From Halictus rubicundus (lineage: Eukaryota; Arthropoda; Insecta; Hymenoptera; Halictidae), in the NCBI RefSeq assembly GCF_050948215.1, contig NC_135150.1, positions 21,989,943 through 22,053,942 of the forward strand: a stretch of 64,000 bases of DNA, written 5' to 3'. Shown here in pieces: positions 24,049 to 36,072 of the stretch. Below the pieces are notes generated by a model, which saw only the letters and a program-made list of their open reading frames with translations, had not been told where the DNA came from and searched no databases. A program made the translations under genes and the position numbers. How positions within the stretch are numbered: position 1 is the first letter of the stretch; each line of letters opens with the position of its first letter.

Positions 24049-24202
24049 GACTGCGGAGTTTCATGCAAAATAAAAATGGTTTCCATTAATTTCAAGCCAC
24101 AGGAGCCACGTAGACGTTCGTTTCTTTTCTTAATGATTGTAATAAGCCGGGAATAATACAACAGTATTTTTCAATTCTTCAAATGTTTTCACTGTTTTGC
24201 AT
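24049..24202 (+). repeat. MITE family E, copy truncated by MITE G
   Basis: Head GACTGCGGAGTTTCATGC with AAAATAAAAATGG; middle resembles the 61607 copy (GACGTTCGTTTCTTTTCTTA, ACAGTATTTTTCAATTCTT). The tail is missing after the TTAA at 24203. Confidence 0.7.
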
Positions 24203-24435
24203 TTAACACTAGGTTTACGGGACCCATCAAAATGACGGGTTCTAATATCTTTAATTTACAATTATTAAGGTTCTAAAGATACATCCATGAGGAATTATTC
24301 AACAAATTCATTTCTTTGGGTATATTTTATTTAACAAAAAATGGCTGAAAATTTGGGCTGTACATTCTTGTTATTTTTATAAAGTAATGAAAAATAGTCA
24401 CTTTTAAACCGAGTTACTAGTAAACCTAGTGTTAA
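24203..24435. repeat. TTAA-flanked MITE family G, copy 2
   Basis: Perfect 16-base inverted ends TTAACACTAGGTTTAC / GTAAACCTAGTGTTAA and TTAA at both edges. ACCC...GGGT pairing lies just inside the left end. Confidence 0.9.
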
Positions 24436-24446
24436 TGACTGAATAT

Positions 24447-24647
24447 ACAGGGTGTTCATTACAAAACTTTTCAGTCGTTTCCATTTAAAAAAACAAAGTT
24501 GACCTTCAAATGACCTTAAAAACGCCAACCAAATAAAAAACTGATACTGCCCTCCTCTTTCCTCCTCGAAATCCTTTTTACACTTTTTTAATATCTTTCA
24601 TACCTTTCGAGATATTCGGCTGGAAAGTTTTCAAATGAACACCCTGT
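24447..24647. repeat. Short ACAGGGTGTTCATT inverted-end element
   Basis: Left ACAGGGTGTTCATTACAAAA and right inverse ACAGGGTGTTCATTTGAAAA; 201 bp, no coding frame. Terminal CAGGGTGT is shared with the 34974-36072 element. Confidence 0.75.
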
Positions 24648-26349
24648 GTATAAAAATTGCAGAACCAGAGGAGACCTAATCTGCAAATTAGGTGTCTGTA
24701 GATTCAATATCGCGGATTCCCGGTATTTCGAAGTGAGAGAAAAAATTGCGAAATCGCGTGATCCCTCGCGACACGTATCAATCGCGTATTCCGGTACGAG
24801 GGACGAGCGGATAAATCAATTGTACACACTATGCCACGGTGAAAAATCGTAATTTGAAAATAATTGATACTGGCCGCTGGGTGACGCGGGACCCAGCCCC
24901 TTTTCTCTCATTGTCCCTCCTTTGTTCGGCTCTCTGTCCACCTCGTTGTCTCTACACCGTCTATTATTTCCATCAATCCATTTTCCAGCGAGCAACAATG
25001 CCGTTAACCGTTAGTCACGGGAAAATGTCCTACAAAACTGCGGACAACGAGTATAATTGCGTGAAAATTGGGAGAACGGTGTGTGCCGCCGTCGCTTGCT
25101 GCGCCAGCTGCTCACTTTTAATTAATTAAACGTCCCGCCGCCGACGCCGCGCCGGCCCCGACGACGATGCCGTCGCTATTCTGTCATCGATATCGCCGGA
25201 TATATTTCCATTTAGTTTAGTGTCGCCGTTCGCCAACGAGCACTTATCGTTTCTTTTTTCTTCGAACGACGAACGATTTCTACTTGCACCCATCAAACCT
25301 GTACAATAAGTCGATACTCGCTGGCAGAACATTTTCATAAATACTGTGACGGCACTTTACTACCGTCGGACGAACTGCGGATTTTATGCATTTATTGACT
25401 CCACGAGATAATTAAATACTGCGCTGGGCGAACCGCAGCAAAAGTTTCCCAGTTTTAATTATTAAATATCAGACACTGGATATTTTTGTCTGTAAGGGTT
25501 ATATCGTTAATTAACAGATGTCGGTCATATACAACGATGCGCGAACCTCGATAACAGTTTTTTCATTTTAGTTACCGAATGGACTCTAAACATTTTTATT
25601 CGCAGATCTATATAGGGATCAGTCAAACGTTAACCTAATTAACAGCTGGTCGCAACAACTCGAACTTGCGTACCATTGGGCAAACAAGCGAACGAGTGAA
25701 TCGAGATTATTAACGAACGTTCTAAAATAAATTTCACAGAGGTAAATATGTTCTCGACTGAAATACACAAAAGTTTGACCAGCAACATTTCTAAATGTCG
25801 GTTAAAAGCATAGATCGACCATAATCTTATAAGCGACAGGATCTTTTACTCATCCGCAGCGGAACGGAAAGTTTCACGTGTCTGAACAAAACACCAAATG
25901 GTGAAAGAAGCAACGTTTACACCACAGAGACACCAACAGATTCCACCCTAACACAACAGACATTCAACATCCTGTTCACCGCTCTCGCAAACCACCCCCG
26001 TGTTTTACGAGCACATTTGGTGCAAGGTGTGTCCCTTTAAAAAAAAAAATAAAAAAAATTCCTCCCCTCGGTATATTTTCGTATCCGCGTTATCGTAAGC
26101 GCGCGGATCCCTCGAGGCTGAAAGGGAGCCGCGGTGCCATATTTAACCGACGTATCTTGTCGCGCAGAATTTTTCGTCAGCTCCGCGCGACGCATGAATA
26201 ATCCTCGCGAGGGTGCGGTGCCCAGAATCGCTGAAATTGGATCGTTTGTATCGATCGTAGCAGAAGAATCGACCGTAGGACGTCGGAACAAAGATGGCCG
26301 AGGTGTCAACGCAATTAATAAAATTCCTTGGCGGCCTCCGAAACCTGAG
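24648..26349. other. No recognised gene
   Basis: Mixed unique sequence. CpG-rich patch at 25130-25200; no repeat family or exon recognised. Confidence 0.45.
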
Positions 26350-26519
26350 TACAGTGATTTCTCTATATATGTCGCCAAGGCCTGGATGATAAACGTCGCG
26401 GAATTATCCACACTACCGCTGAGTATACCCCGTGGGGAGCCATGAAGGTCGACAGGCTTCGGACCCCGAGGAGTATAAACACAACAAGACTCGCGTATGT
26501 CTTCTGGACGATACACGAC

Positions 26520-27394
26520 TAGTGTTCCTGATTTCTCAACATTTTTCATTTCTCGAGAAATGAGAAATAAGACTATATTTCTCGATAATTCTCGAGAATT
26601 TTTAATAAAACAAAAAATATTGGGAAACTTTTACCAAATTTTTATAAAGTGGAACATTACGTTTTTGTTTTGAAATGACTTCTTAAGAAGCATAATGCAT
26701 CTAATGTCGAATCAGACAATCTACTTCTTTTTTTTTTTTGTAACAAAATCTGTAGCCATAGAAAAATTTCTTTCATTTTGTGTGGATGTTGGCTTTATCG
26801 TATACAGAACATCCAAAAGTTGCTGAAGATTGGGTGTCCTTTTTCCAGTGGACTCAAAAATTTGGAATTCCGTTGTTAGAGTCCGGAATTTATTTTCTTC
26901 TGTCGCTAAACTCTTGACACTAAATTCTTGAAGACTGTCTGCAATTTCTGAGAATCTGAAAGTTTTTCACTATTTTCACAAGAATCATTGGTATATTTTC
27001 CAAGAAGACTGCTTAGAATTTGTTTTGCCATTTTATACATATCTGCCTTGGATGTTAAATAAAAAAATGTATCTTCTGAATCTTTTTGCAGAGATTCTAG
27101 ATTATGCAGATATTTTATAAGGGATACAACAATCTTGTCTCTTCTTTTAGATATTTCTTCTGTAATAACAACAAGAAACTCATTACTCAATTCAGTATTC
27201 AGTTTTTCTAAAGTTTTAAATAAGAATGTAAGAGAATTTAAGAATTTATATGTTATAAAATAAATGAGATTCATAAGAATTTTCCTAGATTTAAATTTCT
27301 CGAGAAATACTGGAATTTCTGGAGAAATCAGAAATAATCAATTATAAAATTTCTCGAGAAATTCTCGAGAAAGAATTCTCGAGAAGGAACACTA
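26520..27394 (-). mobile_element. hAT-type element remnant
   Basis: Ends TAGTGTTCC and GGAACACTA are inverted copies. Flanking octamers TACACGAC (26512-26519) and CACACGAC (27395-27402) match at 7 of 8 bases, the 8-bp duplication typical of hAT. Subterminal TTCTCGAGAA palindromes repeat several times near both ends. Confidence 0.85.
26725..27274 (-). pseudogene. hAT transposase C-terminal fragment, frameshifted
   Basis: hAT transposases end in a dimerisation domain. Seen: a frame from 27274 down to 26906 reading FLVVITEEISKRRDKIVVSL, then a frame change, after which FRTLTTEFQIFES and LLDVLYTIKPTSTQNERNFS are readable. The PTST..ER.FS pattern is the hallmark of the hAT C-terminal domain. The reading then runs into a poly-lysine (poly-A) tract at about 26725-26745. 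The N-terminal zinc finger and most of the catalytic domain are absent. It was a transposase; it cannot act now. Confidence 0.8.
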
Positions 27395-28634
27395 CACACG
27401 ACGCTGACAAGACCAGTGATGTTGACGTATATCGAGAATTCGCTGTATCGACGACGCGACGTCTAAAGAATCGACCGTGATGAGCATCGAGAAATCCATG
27501 GCCGGTGGTGCGGGCGCAATTACCCAGGATTCCTTGTCCGTCTTCGAAAAGTAAGCGGTGCAAATTCGCGAGCTTTGCAAATTACGGGCGGGCTCCTATT
27601 GTCCTCGGACGAAATGAACGGAAAAACCGGGCGCGGAGCGCGTTTCACTGCCGGCCCGTTCTGGCTGCTTGACGTTAATTAATATGTTGAGCCATTCCGC
27701 TGCATAATTAATGTAAAATTATTAATTACCTCTGGCGACCGTTACGCAACGTTACGCTACAATTACACCGAACAACGAGCATCGCGCGGCGCAACTAACT
27801 CTCGTTACGGGATGTCGACCGGCCGAATCGCATAAGCTCCGGTGAAATCCAGCCACTCTGGCATCTCGCGGCCAACGACGACGACGATGATAACGAGAAT
27901 CATAAGCGGGCACGAGATAGAGGATCGATCCTTCCCGACCAGAGATTTTTCGCGCAAGAATCAACGCGGTCGTCCGTTGCTCTGCCACGAGAGAAATCGA
28001 GAAAACCGAATGCAGTTCGAGCGCATCCAACGACGAGCATAAATCCTCGGTTTAATATGAACACGAGACGATGGTCGCGGAGAGGCAGGTGCTCGTTCCA
28101 GAGAAAGCGAGAGAATGAGCGCGGTGCTGTAACGTTACTTGTACCGCGCTGTTAACATCTGGCAAGGTGGAATGATGTAACGCGAGGCGCTCCGCGCGCG
28201 GTTGGAATGATTATTAGAGGGAGCCGGTGAAAGACGAGAAAGAGAGACTACCTGCAGCTAACAGGGAATTATGTGCCGTGCGGATGCACCTCGTTCTGAC
28301 AGTCTATCTGCAGCACACTAATCGGCGCTCAGCGTCAAAGACGCTGTGGTAACAGTCGTCGATTTTATACGCCGTGTTATTAGGTTGTCTGAGAAGTTCG
28401 TTTCGTATTCGATTAACACGCACAATGCAAATTCTGGATTGTCTGACTGTCCCCTCTGAGGCGTCACTAATTTTATTATCACAGTTACTGCATTGCTGAA
28501 TGGCTTTGCGTTTAATAAATTGCTAAACGTTCTAACGTCGTGCGAGTAAATACACCTTTCGTGTAAACATCAAAATGAAAAGGGTAATGAAAATATCCTG
28601 GGTTGAATGAAATGTCCGAAATCTAGAATCCAAG

Positions 28635-28830
28635 TACAGTGATTTTTCTACATGTGTCGCCAAGGCCTGGATGATAAATGTCGCGTAATTATTCACACTA
28701 CCGCGGAGTATACCCCGTGAGGGGCCGCGAAGCTCGAGAGGCCTCGGATGCCGAGGAGTGTAAACATAACACGGCTCGGCTGTGTCTCCTTGACATCGGT
28801 GTTGTTGACAAATATCGAGAATTCACTGTA
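28635..28830. repeat. MITE family B, full copy
   Basis: TACAGTGATTTTTCTACATG to TATCGAGAATTCACTGTA, with the GGAGTATACCCCGTGAGG and CGAGGAGTGTAAACATAACA blocks. Opposite orientation to 13978-14181. Confidence 0.85.
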
Positions 28831-29795
28831 GCTCAGAGTGCAAACTGTTAATAATTAGATGTCGCTAATAATCTAGCAGTTAATGCGACATAAAGCACTT
28901 AATGAAAAAAAAAATTAAATGTATGTACGTCGTGTCGTCAATACACCTCCTCAAAGAGTCAAAAGAAAGCAAGGTCATTTCTACTGGACTCCCATCTTTT
29001 GCGATTGAGACAGAGAATTTTGGTTTCGCACAAATATTCGTAATCTACTAATGACCTCTTCCGCGTGAAGGTACAACCTTAGCAATCCAGGGGTCAAATT
29101 ATCAGCCTCCCGATTAGCAGAGACAGGGTAAAAGAGGCGCTCTATATCGGAAGAGTATCGGCCGGGCATCTTTTCATCTCGGCGAGCATTTCGCGGCCGG
29201 CGTCGATAATCCTATTACGGTAACGATTCGTTCTAAACGCGTCGGCAACAATGGCGAGCGGTGGGAACAGGCGCGGAACAAAGGTACGCGCTTGGAAGCG
29301 ATCGGAAGCGCGCGGATGCGGCCGTCGACGCGGGCGGGAAACAAGCGGGAGCGGAAGCAAACGAGGCGAGCGTTAGTCGGCCGAAATGAATTTACGCAAA
29401 GTGCATTAAAATGCGGACACGCGCGCGAGCGAGCGTTCGTTCCGAGCGTGGCAGAAAGGCGGACAGGATGCGGTGCGGCGCGCGATGCGTGCACGCGTGA
29501 ACACGCGGAGTAAATTTCGATCGGGAACGGTCGCCCCGATGGGTTATGCGGGTACGAGACCCGGGTACACCGGGTTATATACCGGGCGCAGAGAGGGGAG
29601 AAAGGGGGGAGGAGCGGATCCGGTGGCGCGCAATTGGAAAACGCATTACACGTACGCCGCGAGGGTCCACCGCGGAAATAAACCGCAATGCCAGAAACAG
29701 CGCGACGAAAATTAAGGGTGAACGGCTCTAGTCGTCTAGCTTAGACCCTGTCTCAACTAAAAAAAAAACTGGTTTCTAAAACCACAATGACTCTC

Positions 29796-30010
29796 TACAA
29801 TGAATTCTCGATATATGTGGACAACACGGGTCTTGCCAACGTCGTGTATCGTCCAGGAGACACACCCTGGCCGTGTTATGTTTGCACTCCTCGGCTTCTG
29901 AGGCCTCTCGAGTTTCGTGGCCCTTTACGGGGTATACCCCGCGGTAGTGTGGGTAATTCCGCAACGTTTGTCACCCAGGCCTTGGCGACATATATAGAGA
30001 AATCATTGTA
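29796..30010. repeat. MITE family B in duplication unit 1
   Basis: TACAATGAATTCTCGATATA to ATATAGAGAAATCATTGTA with the TACGGGGTATACCCCG palindrome. Confidence 0.85.
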
Positions 30011-30218
30011 TTTTGAATTTTTCTATTTTCGTTGAACACTTGGAAGATATGTTAGGTTGGATTGAGAGCTTAGTCCGCATGGAGGATCAACTAAATAGCT
30101 ACTAAGCAGCCTAAACGGGGCCCATGAGACCCTGTATCCCACTAAAAATGTAGCTCTGAAAACCATAATATGTCCCCTCTTCAGAGTAATCGAACTCTTA
30201 AGCTCCCGAAAAGATAAA

Positions 30219-30403
30219 TTAACCTCGGCGCGCTCGTCCGTAACTCCATCTTCTAGGTACGGCGCGTTCGTCCGCAACTCCATCTCTCAGGGACGGCGCA
30301 CCTAGCCGCGGATGGCACAAAAGCCACTATAGTGGTTCGTACCGTTCAAACCGATGCTTTCCACGGAAACCACTATAGTGGCGTACAGTACTTAACGGGT
30401 TAA
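30219..30403. repeat. MITE family C in duplication unit 1
   Basis: TTAACCTCGGCGCGCTCGTC to TACTTAACGGGTTAA. It holds two GGCGCG(C/T)TCGTCCG motifs; unit 2 has lost one, the 31-bp difference between units. Confidence 0.85.
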
Positions 30404-31133
30404 ATAGCTACCATTCACCTAAGACAGAGCCAGAGACGTGTCTCATTGAGCAACCTATGTCTCCACCTAGCTTAGACACTGTATCACCTAAAATCCTAGC
30501 TCCGAAGACCACAATGTTCCTTTACTGTGAATTTTTCCATAGATTCGGATAAATTAGGTAGTTACCGGTTAGCCTGAATGGATTTAGAGCTACACCACAT
30601 AGAATGTGTCTAAAACCTAGCTCTCAAAACCACAAAAGTCCCTCTACTCCAAAGTGTCCTCTTCTAATCATTCCAGATGCCTTCTAGACTCCAACAAAGA
30701 CACACTACGCGCCAGCCAGCCCAGAGTCTAACTCAATTAACCAGACACAGTAGATCATCATCGCCGTAAACAGACAACAAGGTCCAACTTTCCGACGGAT
30801 CCTGGGGTCAAGAGAACAGCGATTCGTCGCGATAGGTGCACGCGTGAACACGAAGAGTAAATTTCGATCCGGGAACCGTTGGCCGATGGGGATGTGCGGG
30901 TACAGGAGCCGGGTACGGGGATGTACCGGGTGCAGAGAGAGGATAGGAAGAGAGGATCCGGTGGCGCGCAATTGGAAAACGCATTACACGTACGCCGCGA
31001 GGGTCCACCGCGGAAATAAACCGCAATGCCAGAAACAGCGCGACGAAAATTAAGGGTGAACGGCTCTAGTCGTCTAGCTTAGACCCTGTCTCAACTAAAA
31101 AAAAAACTGGTTTCTAAAACCACAATGACTCTC

Positions 31134-31348
31134 TACAATGAATTCTCGATATATGTGGACAACACGGGTCTTGCCAACGTCGTGTATCGTCCAGGAGACA
31201 CACCCTGGCCGTGTTATGTTTGCACTCCTCGGCTTCTGAGGCCTCTCGAGTTTCGTGGCCCTTTACGGGGTATACCCCGCGGTAGTGTGGGTAATTCCGC
31301 AACGTTTGTCACCCAGGCCTTGGCGACATATATAGAGAAATCATTGTA
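31134..31348. repeat. MITE family B in duplication unit 2
   Basis: Same sequence as 29796-30010 as far as read by eye. Confidence 0.85.
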
Positions 31349-31556
31349 TTTTGAATTTTTCTATTTTCGTTGAACACTTGGAAGATATGTTAGGTTGGAT
31401 TGAGAGCTTAGTCCGCATGGAGGATCAACTAAATAGCTACTAAGCAGCCTAAACGGGGCCCGTCAGACCCTGTATCCCCCTAAAAATGTAGCTCTGAAAA
31501 CCATAATATGTCCCCTCTTCAGAGTAATCGAACTCTTAAGCTCCCGAAAAGATAAA

Positions 31557-31710
31557 TCAACCTCGGCGCGCTCGTCCGCAACTCCGTCTCTCAGGGACGG
31601 CGCACCTAGCCGCGGATGGCACAAAAGCCACTACTATAGTGGTTCGTACCGTTCAAACCGATGCTTTCCACGGAAACCACTATAGTGGCGTACAGTACTT
31701 AACGGGTTAA
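31557..31710. repeat. MITE family C in duplication unit 2
   Basis: Left TTAA mutated to TCAA; one of the two CGTCCG motifs deleted; an extra CTA in CCACTACTATAGTGG. Confidence 0.8.
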
Positions 31711-32144
31711 ATAGCAACCATTCACCTAAGACAGAGCCAGAGACGTGTCTCATTGAGCAACCTATGTCTCCACCTAGCTTAGACACTGTATCACCTAAAA
31801 TCCTAGCTCCGAAGACCACAATGTTCCTTTACTGTGAATTTTTCCATAGATTCGGATAAATTAGGTAGTTACCGGTTAGCCTGAATGGATTTAGAGCTAC
31901 ACCACATAGAATGTGTCTAAAACCTAGCTCTCAAAACCACAAAAGTCCCTCTACTCCAAAGTGTCCTCTTCTAATCATTCCAGATGCCTTCTAGACTCCA
32001 ACAAAGACACACTACGCGCCAGCCAGCCCAGAGTCTAACTCAATTAACCAGACACAGTAGATCATCATCGCCGTAAACAGACAACAAGGTCCAACTTTCC
32101 GACGGATCCTGGGGTCAAGAGAACAGCGATTCGTCGCGATAGGT

Positions 32145-32370
32145 GCACGCGTGAACACGAGGAGTAAATTTCGATCCGGGAACCGTTGGCCGATGGGGAT
32201 GTGCGGGTACAGGAGCCGGGTACGGGGATGTACCGGGTGCAGAGAGAGGATAGGAAGAGAGGATCCGGTGGCGCGCAATTGGAAAACGCATTACACGTAC
32301 GCCGCGAGGGTCCACCGCGGAAATAAACCGCAATGCCAAAAACAGCGCGCGTTCTCGCGCGACGAAAATT
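32145..32370. repeat. Tandem duplication, truncated unit 3
   Basis: Only the leading part (about 225 bases) is present. It matches unit 2 and departs after AACAGCGCGCG, continuing into unrelated flank. Confidence 0.9.
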
Positions 32371-32460
32371 AAGAGCGAATGCGAGCCCGCGGTTTTCCAC
32401 AGAGAACCGTGTGCGGAAAGAAGGACGCAGCTAGCGGCAAATACGAGGTAGGGGTAGAAA

Positions 32461-32464
<4 letters not shown>

Positions 32465-32544
<80 letters not shown>
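32465..32544. repeat. (GA)n microsatellite, about 40 units
   Basis: Nearly perfect GA run on the plus strand. Confidence 0.97.
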
Positions 32545-32547
<3 letters not shown>

Positions 32548-33508
32548 GCCGACGATCGTCGACGGATGAGGATTCAGAGGGGTCAGGCGAGAGGAAACGA
32601 TTTCGACGGGGTAGGGGGCAAAAATGCTCGGGGGTGGCCGGTGAACCGGTGCGTGAAATTGGGTAAAAATGAATCGACGCCGGTGTGCCCGGTGTGCCGC
32701 CATTATTCCCGAAAACTCGTATCGGGGATGTACGTACCGGGGCGGCTACCTACGTGACACGTACGGGATCGACGAGACGACGATGCGGAAAGCGCAGCCA
32801 ATGTTTTTTCGGGCGTCGATGCGCGAGCGCGCGCATCCGTGTCGCGTGTGCTCGATACGCTGCTGCACCAAAAGCCTAGACGTATCGGTCGCAGGAAAAA
32901 ATTGACACGGTTGTGCACGCAATGGCAACGCGCGATGCAACGCGACCCGCCCGCGCGCCCCTCTCCGCTCTCTCACCAAGCGCGATGAAACACTCGGGTC
33001 GCGGGGACGGTAACCGGCCCCGGTAATTAAATTAATCCGTCGACCGGCCCTCGGAAAATAGTCCTGCGGCCAGATTTCGATACGCGACACGCCGTGAATC
33101 GCTCCCCGATCGATTCTAAGAGTCGTTACGCACTTTGCCAATGGGAGAAAGCTGGCCATCCGCATCGACGACCAAATTTGGCAATTTGTTTGCACGGTAG
33201 GTAATAAATATTAGGTTGTTGCAATTGAAATGACTGTTTTTCACATTTCAAACTTCCCGTCTTTGTAGTTTAGTTTTTCCACGGCAGATGGTGTTGAAGT
33301 TGTACAATATCAAAAGTACATGTCTCGTACATGAATTTTCGTGTATAAGTTTATTGATATTTTTTTTTATATGTATCGTTTATTTTAAAGTGGTCCCGTT
33401 AACAGCTAGGTCATTAGCGACCACATGGTTTACAATTGAATATAGAAGAGAAGGTTACGGTTAATATTTACATTGTGGTGGGGTACAGCAAAAACAAATT
33501 TATAACAG

Positions 33509-33510
<2 letters not shown>

Positions 33511-33557
<47 letters not shown>
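33511..33557. repeat. (TA)n microsatellite
   Basis: 47-base uninterrupted TA run inside the mariner remnant. Confidence 0.97.
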
Positions 33558-33559
<2 letters not shown>

Positions 33560-33643
33560 ATCGATTTAAAAAACAGAAGGACATTCCCAATATTGTTCTC
33601 GTTTAAATTTGTCATGAGGTCATTTTCGAGTACGGTGTGAATA

Positions 33644-33824
33644 TTGATATTGTACAGTCTTCTAAATGGAAAAGTATTCAAAAAACAATGTGCTGTGAAA
33701 ACTGCATTTGATGAGTTTATTGCTTCACGTTTGTTGGCTTTCTACCAGAAAGGGGCATTGGAGCACCTGTATCACGATGGAAGAAGTGCATTGATGTCGA
33801 TAGAAATTATTTCGATTAATGGAA
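33644..33824 (+). pseudogene. Mariner transposase C-terminus, frameshifted
   Basis: LLNGKVFKKQCAVKTAFDEF, SRLLAFYQKGALEHLYH, then a one-frame shift near 33775 to WKKCIDVDRNYFD and a stop. This matches the end of mariner transposases (FYR.GI..L..RW.KCID..G.YFD). No catalytic residues remain. Confidence 0.8.
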
Positions 33825-33897
33825 TATGAACGAAGTTTGTAAAATAAAAGTTCATCTTAAAGATTCAAAAATGGCCATTTCATTTGCAACAGCCTAA

Positions 33898-34050
33898 GAG
33901 ATTGTGGATCTTTATGCAGAATAAAAATGATCAGCCTCAATTTTACTAGGCTTGGGATAATGTATCCGATATTCTTAAACTCTTTTTATCTTTTTACTAT
34001 TATAAATTAAACCCACCCACTTTTGCAATAAATCCATAAAAGCCGCAATC
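33898..34050 (+). repeat. MITE family E, copy
   Basis: GATTGTGGATCTTTATGCAG and AATAAAAATGATC to CCATAAAAGCCGCAATC; abuts the mariner end. Confidence 0.7.
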
Positions 34051-34971
34051 GAACGATAAATTAAAAAAGTACAAAAATAATGAAGGTAATAAGACGGCTT
34101 GACACAGTCAAGAGAAAAATACTAGAACAACGGACGCAGATTGCTGCGACTGCGAATAACCAGTCATCGAACAAGGTCCCTCATCGACATTGTCACCTGG
34201 TCGACAGTGCGCGACGATTCTTATTGTCCCCGGTCTGCTTCGCTGGCCAGGTCTGACGAAGTCTTTAAAGGTCTGGCGAGGTTTGTCGAGGTGTGACGAA
34301 GTCTGACGTCCCTTAAAATCGCTCTATCATCGCGACTCGGCGGTCCCTTGAACCTAAGCGCACCCTCCGAGAGCGTCGTCGCCATCGATCGTCGCGTTAC
34401 GTATATCGACAACACGATACTTGTTGATTCGGGCACGGTATCCGGCGTTACGTCGATCCCAGAAACACAATCTTACGTTCGCGAAACGTTGATCGGAGAA
34501 CGCTGTAACCGAATACGTCTGCGAGCCGATAGACCGTTGCGCCATAGGTGCACGTACTGTACGTACTGACCTCAGCGTTAGAAGGACCTCTCTCGGTACA
34601 ATACACAATGGTTGAACGCTATCGGAGGAAGGTTGCGCTGCGGCGACACGCGATACCGGTCTTACACGGGATTTACGCTAACAAAGTACAATCTGCTTCG
34701 GCGGTACACTGTTTGCGATGCCCTGCGTAGGCCTAAGTAGACATGAGTAGACCTGGGTTTGCTACCAGAGCTAGAGACACTAGGGAAAAGCACTGCAGTG
34801 TGTGCCCTAGGGAACACTTTGTGGGACAGTTCCCCAAACATCTGATACCGAAGGTTTAAATGTCCAACGTTCTGTATGTCCATCTTTTCATCAGATTAGG
34901 ACTCCAGAGTTCAAGGGGACTCGACTAGGTAGCTACTCGTTAACCTAAACTGGGTCCCTATAGCGGGACTC
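34051..34971. other. No recognised gene; short repeats
   Basis: 34235-34315 repeats GGTCTGACGAAGTCT-type units. From about 34890 the sequence joins a degenerate repeat (TAGGTAGCTACTCGTTAACC) related to the 29.5-32.1 kb duplication. Confidence 0.45.
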
Positions 34972-34973
34972 TA

Positions 34974-36072
34974 CAGGGTGTTACGTTTATGTGAAAACGG
35001 AAATATCTCGTGACGCACTGAAGTTAGGAAAGAAATTTGTTTACAAAAAAAGGTCGGTACGAAGGGAACAATCTTATGGTGTAATTTTTTTCGGGACTCG
35101 AATACTGATGGGGGAAATTTCAAACTCAAAATAATTTTCTTAAATGGAACCACATATTTCTTTTTTGTCATAGCACGATAGCACTTTCCGAGATGAGTTC
35201 AACGACATATCACATTATGTTATTTACTGTTACAAAACATTAGAAATTTTATTATAAATTTGTAACTTCTTAAGTAGGCAATGGTGATACATATCTGGTT
35301 GCCGGCTATTAGCTGCACACTGTAAACAAAGATCAACCTTCCTATGTCTCCTCAAGTTTCTCAAGTTACCGAAATAACTGAACAGAAAATTTATTGTTCA
35401 TATTCTTAGTAATTTTATTCAGTATACGTAAATGAAATTGCACTGTTTATTAGTTAATTTAACAATTTCATTATTTTTTACGCTTATCAATGTTTAATTT
35501 AACCGTTGGCTTTCGTTGAGATGGATACCACCGATGAAATTCCCGACCCACTTCTACATAGGATAAATATCCATCACCACGCAGACAAACTAATTCAGCT
35601 TTTTCTGGAAGGGCATGTTCTGGAATTAAATAACTTCGAAAGCACCAAGCAGAACTCAACGAAATTATTGCAGTCTCTAGTACTGCACTTTCTCAACTAA
35701 AATAAATCAGACTCGAGACAAATAAGGCAACTCTTCAAAACATATGACAAGAAGGTCAATCTTTGTTTACAGTGTGCAACTAATAGCCAGCATCCAGCTA
35801 TGTACTACCACTGCCTATTTAAAAAGTTACAAGTTTTGTGACAGTAAATAACATAATGTGATATGTCGTTGAGTTCGTCTCGGAAAATGCTATGGTTCCA
35901 TTAAAAAAAATTAATTTGATTTTGAAACATCCCCCACCACGATTCAAGTCCTGAAAAAATTACACGATAAGATTGTCCCCTTTATACCGAACAATTTTTG
36001 TCAACAAATTATTTTGCTGTAACTTCAGTGCGTCACGAGATACTTCTGTTTTCAGATAAACGAAACACCCTG
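34974..36072. mobile_element. 1.1-kb element with long inverted arms
   Basis: Ends CAGGGTGTTACGTTTATGTG and the inverse CAGGGTGTTTCGTTTATCTG, flanked by TA at 34972-34973 and 36073-36074. The arms stay alignable for several hundred bases (TCTCGTGACGCACTGAAGTTA-type, CGACATATCACATTATGTTA and GCACACTGTAAACAAAGAT blocks on both sides), so the element could fold into one long hairpin. With one TA removed, the flanks read as a continuous degenerate repeat. Confidence 0.85.
35471..35659 (-). pseudogene. Possible transposase helix-turn-helix fragment in the long-arm element
   Basis: The minus frame reads LPEKAELVCLRGDGYLSYVE, then VGREFHRWYPSQRKPTVKLN. The pattern (polar run, GDG, then A/G-R-x(3)-YP-x(2)-RKP) resembles the N-terminal helix-turn-helix found in many insect Tc1/mariner-related transposases. 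It sits between the two arms, where a coding remnant would be expected. Resemblance is by memory of the family pattern only. Confidence 0.4.

Larger units (their letters stand above)
26350..27447. repeat. MITE family B copy interrupted by a hAT element
   Basis: Left half 26350-26519 starts TACAGTGATTTCTCTATATA; the right end finishes TATCGAGAATTCGCTGTA at 27447. Removing 26520-27394 and one 8-bp duplicate restores the order seen in intact family B copies. Confidence 0.85.
29491..30837. repeat. 1.3-kb tandem duplication, unit 1
   Basis: Begins GCACGCGTGAACACG. From GGATCCGGTGGCGCGCAATT (29616) onward it is nearly identical to unit 2, including a family B MITE (29796-30010) and a family C MITE (30219-30403). 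The first 125 bases differ clearly from units 2 and 3. The 82-codon frame at 29787-30035 lies over the MITE and recurs identically in unit 2; it is not a gene. Confidence 0.95.
30838..32144. repeat. 1.3-kb tandem duplication, unit 2
   Basis: Offset 1338 bases from unit 1 over most of its length, and 1307 bases to unit 3. Differences from unit 1 after the first 125 bases are a handful of substitutions and small indels in the family C MITE (31557-31710). Confidence 0.95.
33211..33897 (+). mobile_element. Mariner remnant with both inverted ends
   Basis: Inverted ends TTAGGTTGTTGCAATTGAAA and its mirror (CATTTGCAACAGCCTAA) define the element. About 690 bp against roughly 1.3 kb for intact mariners, so half is deleted. 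A TA microsatellite expanded inside it at 33511-33557. Confidence 0.85.

Noticed and set aside
29787..31373. Two identical 82-codon frames, about 1338 bases apart
   Set aside because: They lie over family B MITEs inside the tandem duplication; identity comes from the duplicated DNA and no protein signature is present.
32431..32757. Frames over the GA microsatellite
   Set aside because: They encode Ser-Leu or Arg-Glu dipeptide runs caused by the repeat.
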